From contig NZ_CP068082.1 of NCBI RefSeq assembly GCF_016724845.1, forward strand, positions 124,001-188,000: DNA of 64,000 nt, read 5' to 3'. Positions within the stretch are counted from its first letter, which is position 1; every line of letters starts with the position of its first letter. The stretch is from Sphingobacterium spiritivorum. Its GTDB lineage: Bacteria > Bacteroidota > Bacteroidia > Sphingobacteriales > Sphingobacteriaceae. The translations under genes were made by a program, and so were the position numbers. Shown one piece after another: positions 58,294 to 64,000 of this stretch. The notes under the pieces are model-generated. The model saw nothing but the letters and a program-made list of their open reading frames with translations. It was not told the DNA's origin and searched no databases.

Positions 58294-58500
58294 TTATACC
58301 ACTTTTACCTGCTGTCCGTCAAATTCAACAATATCTCCGACTCTCACTTTGAGACGTTTACGAAAATCTACTTCACCGTTATATTTCACATACCCCTCTG
58401 TTACAACCCATTGTGCCATTGCACCATGTTCTACCCAATTCATTGCTTTCAGCAATTGAATCATAGCGATATACTCTCCCTCTAATTTGAACGTTTGCAT
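58294..58500 (-). CDS. Small S4-domain RNA-binding protein
   Basis: A 68-residue protein that is essentially one S4 fold (FKLEGEYIAMIQLLKAMNWVEHGAMAQWVVTEGYVKYNGEVDFRKRLKVRVGDIVEFDGQQVKVV), related to YbcJ/YaaA. The frame is open upstream to 58563, but the ATG at 58500 starts the domain and lies four bases after a TAnnTTTG element. RNA binding, possibly with ribosomes, is the family role. It is 32 bp from aroB on the same strand. Confidence 0.87.
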   Translation of the reverse strand: MQTFKLEGEYIAMIQLLKAMNWVEHGAMAQWVVTEGYVKYNGEVDFRKRLKVRVGDIVEFDGQQVKVV

Positions 58501-58504
58501 AAGA

Positions 58505-58512
58505 CAAAAATA
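58505..58512 (-). promoter_or_regulatory. -7 promoter element for the S4 gene
   Basis: TATTTTTG on the minus strand, an exact TAnnTTTG, four bases before the ATG: a third nearly leaderless arrangement. Confidence 0.5.
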
Positions 58513-58597
58513 ATTTAAAAAAACAGCATTCCAACAGGAATGTTTAGGTCTTTTAAGTAACAAATGTTTAATTTTGTCTCCATATTAAAACTACAAT

Positions 58598-59797
58598 ATG
58601 TCAAACACAGCTGCACCCGGTAAATTATCCTTTGATAATACGGAAATAGCATTTAAAAGTAAGAGTGATAAAGATCTGGACCGCGCCTACTGGTTGTTTA
58701 AAATGGTGGCTAGCAATACCCTGATCAAAATCGGAACTCCGATTACTAATTTTTCGCTGAATATTGGCCTTCCGATACAAGGCATTATCAAAAACACCAT
58801 TTACAAGCAATTTTGTGGTGGAGAGACTATACAGGGTTGTGCCCCTGCAATACGTCAATTAGGGGAAAACGGTGTAGGCACTATATTGGACTACTCTGTA
58901 GAAGGTGAAGATACCGAAGAGGTTTTTGATTACACCTGTGAGGAGATTCTCCGGACCGTAGCCGCAGCTAAAAATAATCCCTATATTCCTTTTTCAGTAT
59001 TCAAACCTACAGGATTGGGAAGATTTGAATTGTTTGAAAAGGTAAATGCGCAAAAGGAACTGTCCGACATGGAAAAGGTCGAGTATCAGAAAATGTGGGA
59101 GCGCACCAATCGTATCTGTAAAGCCTGTTATGAAGCAGACATTAAAGTACTGGTAGATGCGGAGCACTCCTGGATACAGGATGTGATTGACGATATCGCC
59201 AGAGAAATGATGGAATTGTACAATAAGGAAAAACCTATTGTATATAACACTTACCAACTGTACAGACATGACAAATTAGCTTCGTTAAAAGCAGACTTTG
59301 CCTATGCACGTACTCAAGGTTTCTACCTGGGAGCAAAAACAGTCCGCGGAGCATATATGGAAATTGAAAGAGAACGCGCAGCACAAAAAGGCTACCCTTC
59401 TCCGATACAACCCACAAAAGAAGCTTCGGATATCGATTATAATGAAGCAATCTTATTCTGTCTCGATAATATTGAGCAGATTGGCTTAATGGCCGGTACA
59501 CATAATGAGGCGAGCAGTCTGTTACTGGCCGAAGAAATGAACAAACGTAATATCAGTCATCAACATCCGCATATCTTTTTTGCTCAACTATTGGGGATGT
59601 CAGACAACCTGACATTCAATCTTGCAGCTGCAGGATACAATGTAGCCAAATATATGCCGTATGGCCCTGTAAAAGCTGTTATGCCTTACCTGTTCCGTCG
59701 TGCACAGGAAAACACTTCTGTAGGCGGACAGACCGGACGTGAACTTTCCCTCATCATTAAAGAAAAAGAGAGAAGAAAATCTTCCCGAAGAGCATAG
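58598..59797 (+). CDS. Proline dehydrogenase
   Basis: FAD-dependent first enzyme of proline degradation, here as the short single-function form of 399 residues. The TIM barrel is recognisable from VLVDAEHSWIQDVIDDIAREMM, YNTYQLYRHDKLASLKADF, GAKTVRGAYMEIERERA, MAGTHNEASSLLLAEEM and the C-terminal NVAKYMPYGPVKAVMPYLFRRAQENTSVGGQTGREL with the substrate-binding RRxxE. No P5C dehydrogenase domain is attached. Confidence 0.93.
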   Translation: MSNTAAPGKLSFDNTEIAFKSKSDKDLDRAYWLFKMVASNTLIKIGTPITNFSLNIGLPIQGIIKNTIYKQFCGGETIQGCAPAIRQLGENGVGTILDYSVEGEDTEEVFDYTCEEILRTVAAAKNNPYIPFSVFKPTGLGRFELFEKVNAQKELSDMEKVEYQKMWERTNRICKACYEADIKVLVDAEHSWIQDVIDDIAREMMELYNKEKPIVYNTYQLYRHDKLASLKADFAYARTQGFYLGAKTVRGAYMEIERERAAQKGYPSPIQPTKEASDIDYNEAILFCLDNIEQIGLMAGTHNEASSLLLAEEMNKRNISHQHPHIFFAQLLGMSDNLTFNLAAAGYNVAKYMPYGPVKAVMPYLFRRAQENTSVGGQTGRELSLIIKEKERRKSSRRA

Positions 59798-59823
59798 GGA
59801 ATCACTATTTCTTCAAATCATAA

Positions 59824-59863
59824 AAACAGCTGCGGAAACACAAAATATCTTCCGCAGCTGTTT
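59824..59863. terminator. Terminator after proline dehydrogenase
   Basis: A perfect 14-bp stem AAACAGCTGCGGAA with TTCCGCAGCTGTTT around 12 bases, followed by AATTTCTAATATTTTT. Confidence 0.75.
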
Positions 59864-59898
59864 AATTTCTAATATTTTTACAGTACAGTCCTCAAACT

Positions 59899-60510
59899 AT
59901 GACCTCCGAATCTCAACGCAAACTTCAGAAACTTCAGAAAATCACTGCTCCATATGAAGCCTTACTCTATGATGTAGACGGCACGCTGGCAGATAACATG
60001 CTGGCACACAAACTTTCCTACAAAGCTGCCGCTGCAGAATATGGTGTAGATCTGGATACCGATCTTATCGATGAAACTGCCGGATGGCCCACCGTAGCCG
60101 TAGCTAAAGAAATTGCAAAGCGCTATCAGACGACATTTGACTTTGAAGTATTCTCGAAACGAAAGTCTGCTATTTTTATTGAGCGTTTTATTCAGAATAC
60201 CCAGCCTGTAGATTATGTGCTTGCACACCTGCTGGCTAATGAAGGCATTAAGAGAATAGGAATCGTATCCGGAGGATCAAGATCGACCTTACAGATCACC
60301 CTTAAAGTAATAGATGTGGAAGGCCGGTTTGAGACATTAGTTTGTGCAGGGGATACGCCCAAAGGAAAGCCTGATCCTGCACCGTTTCTACTTGCTGCCG
60401 AACATCTGGGTGTAGATCCTCAAAAATGTATTGTACTGGAAGATGGAGATCCGGGAGTACAGGGCGCCATCAATGCAGGTATGGGCTGGGTCAGAATAGA
60501 CCAGCTGTAA
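59899..60510 (+). CDS. HAD hydrolase, beta-phosphoglucomutase-like
   Basis: A 203-residue HAD protein with motif I LYDVDGTLADN, a C1 helical cap, motif II IVSGGSRST, Lys in KGKPDPAPFLLA and motif IV VLEDGDPGVQGAINAGM. It resembles beta-phosphoglucomutase and fructose-1-phosphatase YqaB; the substrate is a small sugar phosphate by family knowledge. It starts just after a terminator and is convergent with the anti-sigma/barrel gene. Confidence 0.87.
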   Translation: MTSESQRKLQKLQKITAPYEALLYDVDGTLADNMLAHKLSYKAAAAEYGVDLDTDLIDETAGWPTVAVAKEIAKRYQTTFDFEVFSKRKSAIFIERFIQNTQPVDYVLAHLLANEGIKRIGIVSGGSRSTLQITLKVIDVEGRFETLVCAGDTPKGKPDPAPFLLAAEHLGVDPQKCIVLEDGDPGVQGAINAGMGWVRIDQL

Positions 60511-60524
60511 AAGTTGTTTGCAGC

Positions 60525-61889
60525 CTAAAAATTCGTAATGACCTTAATACCTCCATTGGAGTAATTAACATCAGAATTTTTAAACTGCCCCAGTGGCAAT
60601 CTGTAAAAGGGTTCAACAGATATTGAAAACGTCTTTTTGATCGGCAACTTACGCCCTATAGACAGATTGATAAAACCGTTAAATCCGTTTGTCTCGACAT
60701 TCTGTTCGTTAGATTTCACCGTTTTATTTACTGCCTGTATATTATTTGATTCGGCAGCTCCTACTCCGTTTGCATTTTTACCGGCAAAAGTATTTCCGTT
60801 GATATTTTCTACATAATGATTCAGACGCTCCTGTTGCAATACGGACACCATAGACACTCCGGCCGTGGTATACAGATTCCGTGTGATGGCATATTTCATT
60901 TCCACAGGTATATCCAGAGTCAGTACTGAACCAGATACTGCAGTAAAATTGGGATTCAATCTGGACTGTGCACTTGACATATCTATGAGATAAGCATTGT
61001 TCGATACAGGCGAATCCATATATGCCGGAGATGCTGAAGACGGTTTGCCCGGATTAAGTGCCATAGCCATCTGGTAATTCTGCAAAGAAACTCCGGATCG
61101 TACGCTCAGTTTTTTACTCAGATTATAGGCAACAGAAAGCCCTCCACCCATACTCACCTCACTACTGGCACTGGCCGGAGATACAAAAGCACCTAGTTCC
61201 CATTTACGTCCCATACCTTTAGGTCTGTTTATCTGCTGATGGGCTAATGTCTGTTGCTGGTTCTCTGTACCCAGGACACTCAGACTGAATTTGGATTCCT
61301 CTTTCACTTGCTGTGTCGCACCAGCTGTTACACAAATGATGGTCATTTCTACTTCGTTTTTAGATTGAAGTTCAGATAAATGTCCACCTATCTGGCTTGT
61401 TGTCAACATTGCTGTACGCAACTCGTTAAAAGGCACACTTACACGTGCAGACTGATCTGCAGCAATATATGTTGTTGCATGCTGTTGAGGGTCAGAAAGT
61501 GAAGCAAGACGATTTTCCAACCCATTTGAAGAAGAATTTATGATATTTGGATGAACTTGATTCACATTCGAATCTGAAGATTCAACAGGAGCTGAAGAGC
61601 CGTCTTGTCCTGCCCCCGACACTGCAGGCTGTGTTGTTTTTTCTTTTTTGGCAATCGTATTTACACCTGTATTATCCCCCTGCAGATCGCCTGTATTATA
61701 TGTAATATAGCAAATACCTAAAGCCAAAAGCACTGCGGCAGCGCTCCAGTAAGGCCATAGCACGCGCGATTTCCTTCCTTTATCCAAAGAAGCAAATTTC
61801 TCCCAGGCGCCTTCCCGGTACGGCAATTCGTAATCTCGTAGCTTATCCGCTATGTCATCAATTAACTCTTTTTTATTATCCTTTGCCAT
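60525..61889 (-). CDS. Anti-sigma-like membrane protein with beta-barrel C-terminus
   Basis: A 454-residue protein without a cleavable signal peptide. Residues 1-42 are cytoplasmic-type (DDIADKLRDYELPYREGAWEKFASLD), a single membrane helix covers about 44-63, then a Ser/Asn-rich linker (about 65-230) and a C-terminal region (about 232-454) with alternating strands (KWELGAFVSPASASSEVSMGGGLSVAYNLSKKLSVRSGVSL, LDIPVEMKYAITRNLYTTAGVSMV, FINLSIGRKL) ending VITNF with terminal Phe, as in PorT-like or OmpA-type barrels. It lies 3 bp behind an ECF sigma gene, so anti-sigma function is likely. The topology is odd. Confidence 0.72.
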   Translation of the reverse strand: MAKDNKKELIDDIADKLRDYELPYREGAWEKFASLDKGRKSRVLWPYWSAAAVLLALGICYITYNTGDLQGDNTGVNTIAKKEKTTQPAVSGAGQDGSSAPVESSDSNVNQVHPNIINSSSNGLENRLASLSDPQQHATTYIAADQSARVSVPFNELRTAMLTTSQIGGHLSELQSKNEVEMTIICVTAGATQQVKEESKFSLSVLGTENQQQTLAHQQINRPKGMGRKWELGAFVSPASASSEVSMGGGLSVAYNLSKKLSVRSGVSLQNYQMAMALNPGKPSSASPAYMDSPVSNNAYLIDMSSAQSRLNPNFTAVSGSVLTLDIPVEMKYAITRNLYTTAGVSMVSVLQQERLNHYVENINGNTFAGKNANGVGAAESNNIQAVNKTVKSNEQNVETNGFNGFINLSIGRKLPIKKTFSISVEPFYRLPLGQFKNSDVNYSNGGIKVITNF

Positions 61890-61892
61890 TTC

Positions 61893-62501
61893 TTAACTTC
61901 TGTGATCTGCAGTATTGAACTGCTCTACATATAATTTTCTTAACTTCTGCTTTGCTCTTGTCAGATATGTACGTGAGGTGCTGTCCGGAATATTCAGCAG
62001 CGACGCAATCTCATCATGTGAAAAACCTTCTACTTCGTACATATTGAATATGGTACGTTGAATATCCGGTAATTCATCCAACAATTTTAATATATCCTGA
62101 ACCTCCAGTGAGGAATGATTATGTACAGCATGAGGGACAAGCTCATATTCGGACACATCATCCAGCATCAACATTTGCTTCTTACTTCTCAAAAAGTCTA
62201 TAGATTGATTGACAGCGATCCGTGCTATCCAGGAACGAAACGATTTTTCCAACCGCTCCTCCTCCACATCGAGATTAAAAGAATCTAATTTTGAAAAGGC
62301 CTTTACAAAACATTCATTTACGACCTCTTCAGATTCCATTTCATGCTTAATGTACCGAATAACAATGGCCATCAAATAACCATAATACTTTTTGTACACA
62401 TATGCTTTACCCCGTTCTCCACGCCCCATACCACAGTCATCCAGAGCTTTACGCAGGCTCATGGGCTCTTTTTGGTCAGTGTATTTACGAAGTAGTTTCA
62501 C
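61893..62501 (-). CDS. ECF-type RNA polymerase sigma factor
   Basis: A 202-residue sigma-70 family factor with region 2 (about 32-102: YLMAIVIRYIKHEMESEEVVNECFVKAFSKLDSF, FRSWIARIAVNQSIDFLRSKK) and region 4 (about 140-192: LLDELPDIQRTIFNMYEVEGFSHDEIASLLNIPDSTSRTYLTRAKQKLRKLY). It directs transcription of a small set of envelope genes, as is usual for the class. The neighbouring gene encodes the putative membrane anti-sigma protein. The alternative start at Met 14 is possible. Confidence 0.92.
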   Translation of the reverse strand: MKLLRKYTDQKEPMSLRKALDDCGMGRGERGKAYVYKKYYGYLMAIVIRYIKHEMESEEVVNECFVKAFSKLDSFNLDVEEERLEKSFRSWIARIAVNQSIDFLRSKKQMLMLDDVSEYELVPHAVHNHSSLEVQDILKLLDELPDIQRTIFNMYEVEGFSHDEIASLLNIPDSTSRTYLTRAKQKLRKLYVEQFNTADHRS

Positions 62502-62696
62502 AAATGGCGGAGATTGTTTTTGCTAATTTAACATCAATTTACTAATTATTGTATACATTAGAAATCCACCGTCATTTAGTCTGCACTAAAGATTTAAACA
62601 TATTTTAGCATATAACGGTCTTCAAACCGCTTTCGCTACAGCCTGATTACATTTTTCTATTTTAAATGTCTGCATCCATTTTACCTATAAAATTCC

Positions 62697-62704
62697 TACT
62701 TTTG
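62697..62704 (+). promoter_or_regulatory. -7 promoter element for lysS
   Basis: TACTTTTG is an exact TAnnTTTG, 21 bases before the lysS ATG. Confidence 0.5.
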
Positions 62705-62725
62705 CAACTTAATAATTGAAAATAA

Positions 62726-64000
62726 ATGAGTACTGTATTATCCGAACAGGAACAACAACGTAGACAAGCTCTTCAAGCGCTTATTGATTTGGGAATCGAC
62801 CCATATCCTGCCGAGGAATTCGATGTCAATGTGACGGCAGCTGATATATTGGAAAACTATGACCGCGACAAGCTGAACTATAAGACCGTCAGTATTGCCG
62901 GTCGTATGATGACCAGACGCGTGATGGGGAATGCATCCTTTATCGAATTACAGGATTCTACCGGTCGTATTCAGGCCTATTTCAAACGTGACGATATCTG
63001 TCCCGGAGAAGACAAGACACTCTATAACACGGTTTTCAAAAAGCTATTGGATATCGGTGATATCATAGGTATCAAAGGCTATGTATTTACTACACAGACC
63101 GATGCCATCTGTATTCATGTGGAGCAATTTGTCGTATTGGCCAAATCATTGAAACCGCTTCCGGTAGTAAAATCTGCCGATGGTAAGACGTTCGATGCTG
63201 TGACTGATCCCGAATTCCGCTACCGCCAGCGTTATGTGGATCTGGTAGTCAATCCGCAGGTAAGAGATACTTTTGTAAAAGTATCAAAAGTAAAAACGGC
63301 CATTCGTGATTTCCTGAATGAGCAGGGAGCATTGGAAGTAGATACTCCGGTATTGCAATCTATTCCGGGTGGTGCTGCAGCAAGACCATTTATTACGCAT
63401 CACAATGCTTTAGATATTCCATTATACTTGCGTATTGCGAACGAATTATATCTGAAACGCCTTATTGTTGGTGGTTTTGATTGGGTATATGAGTTCAGCC
63501 GTAATTTCAGAAATGAAGGCATGGACCGTACACACAATCCGGAATTTACCGTATTAGAGTTTTATGTAGCCTACAAAGACTACGTATGGATGATGGAAAC
63601 TACTGAAAAACTTCTTGAAAAAGTAGCATTAGCCACTAACGGAACTACTTCTGTACAGGTAGGAGAAAATCAAATCAATTTTGCTCCGCCTTATAAACGA
63701 ATTTCTATTTACGATTCCATCAAAGAATATACTGGATTTGATGTGAGTGAAATGGATGAAGTGGGCCTTAGAGAGGTATGTAAGCAACTGCATATCCCGA
63801 CTACCGAAGCCATGGGTAAAGGTAAGCTGATCGATGAGATATTCGGAGAGAAATGTGAGGGCAATTATATACAGCCGACTTTTATCACAGACTATCCGAA
63901 AGAGATGTCTCCGCTGACTAAAAAACACCGAGAGAAAGCCGGATTGGTAGAGCGCTTTGAATTAATGGTAAACGGCAAGGAAGTAGCAAATGCTTACTCT
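62726..64000 (+). CDS. lysS: Lysine-tRNA ligase, class II (3' end outside window)
   Basis: The frame runs from ATG 62726 to the last base without a stop, 425 codons. It encodes an OB-fold anticodon-binding domain (about 50-150: VSIAGRMMTRRVMGNASFIELQDSTGRIQAYFKRDD) and most of the class II catalytic core: RYRQRYVDLVVNP, motif 1 region FLNEQGALEVDTPVLQSIPGGAAARPFITHHNALDIPLYLRIANELYLKRLIVGGF, motif 2 EFSRNFRNEGMDRTHNPEFTVLEFY, and the end PTFITDYPKEMSPL. Aminoacylates tRNA-Lys. The final 140 or so residues, including motif 3, lie beyond the window. Confidence 0.96.
   Translation, partial: MSTVLSEQEQQRRQALQALIDLGIDPYPAEEFDVNVTAADILENYDRDKLNYKTVSIAGRMMTRRVMGNASFIELQDSTGRIQAYFKRDDICPGEDKTLYNTVFKKLLDIGDIIGIKGYVFTTQTDAICIHVEQFVVLAKSLKPLPVVKSADGKTFDAVTDPEFRYRQRYVDLVVNPQVRDTFVKVSKVKTAIRDFLNEQGALEVDTPVLQSIPGGAAARPFITHHNALDIPLYLRIANELYLKRLIVGGFDWVYEFSRNFRNEGMDRTHNPEFTVLEFYVAYKDYVWMMETTEKLLEKVALATNGTTSVQVGENQINFAPPYKRISIYDSIKEYTGFDVSEMDEVGLREVCKQLHIPTTEAMGKGKLIDEIFGEKCEGNYIQPTFITDYPKEMSPLTKKHREKAGLVERFELMVNGKEVANAYS

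Overview
The window looks like chromosomal DNA of a Bacteroidota bacterium, most likely a member of the Sphingobacteriaceae close to Sphingobacterium. This assignment is inference from gene content: a SusC/SusD pair, TonB receptors with carboxypeptidase-regulatory domains, secreted proteins ending in aromatic residues, TAnnTTTG promoter elements, few Shine-Dalgarno sites, and moderate-to-low GC. No prophage, CRISPR array, tRNA or rRNA gene was seen.

Layout. 1-2115: thiE-thiD-tenA, overlapping thiamine synthesis and salvage genes whose upstream partner lies outside the window. 2180-9187: a di-haem cytochrome c peroxidase divergent from a TonB receptor, a DUF4876-type lipoprotein and a DUF6850-like barrel, a possible outer-membrane uptake unit. 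9255-11117: M1-type metallopeptidase. 11219-12577: a REP-associated tyrosine transposase (RAYT) between two arrays of 120-122 bp units, each built of two opposed palindromes. 12674-22536: small envelope, stress and housekeeping genes (BON-SH3b, BON lipoprotein, GreA-like protein, patatin, SpmAB-like protein, mgsA, OsmC, coaA, MscS, HAD, serine hydrolase, methyltransferase). 22571-23966: two unrecognised genes in AT-rich DNA. 24476-35791: gyrA, two TPR proteins, a repeat-rich gap, pyrD, an ABC-F protein, an NTF2-like protein, an ABC exporter and mazG. 35843-42059: a TPP-riboswitch-controlled operon thiS-thiC-tenI-like-thiE-thiG-thiH-thiF with its own promoter and terminator. 42359-46741: susC/susD. 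46897-49349: trpS, deoxynucleoside kinase, kdsB. 49410-60510: mixed envelope and metabolic genes (AKR, FKBP, glycosyltransferase, phospholipase C-like protein, a second TonB receptor, ThuA, aroB, S4 protein, proline dehydrogenase, HAD). 60525-62501: an ECF sigma factor followed by a protein joining an anti-sigma-like membrane-anchored N-terminus to a beta-barrel-like C-terminus. 62726-64000: 5' part of lysS.

The genes work together most clearly in thiamine metabolism: the riboswitch operon makes the pyrimidine (ThiC) and thiazole (ThiS/F/G/H) halves and joins them (ThiE), while the window-start cluster phosphorylates pyrimidine (ThiD), salvages it (TenA) and carries a second ThiE. The strongest unusual signals are the RAYT/REP locus, a four-strand riboswitch expression platform that can be read directly from the sequence, and the sigma/anti-sigma-barrel pair.
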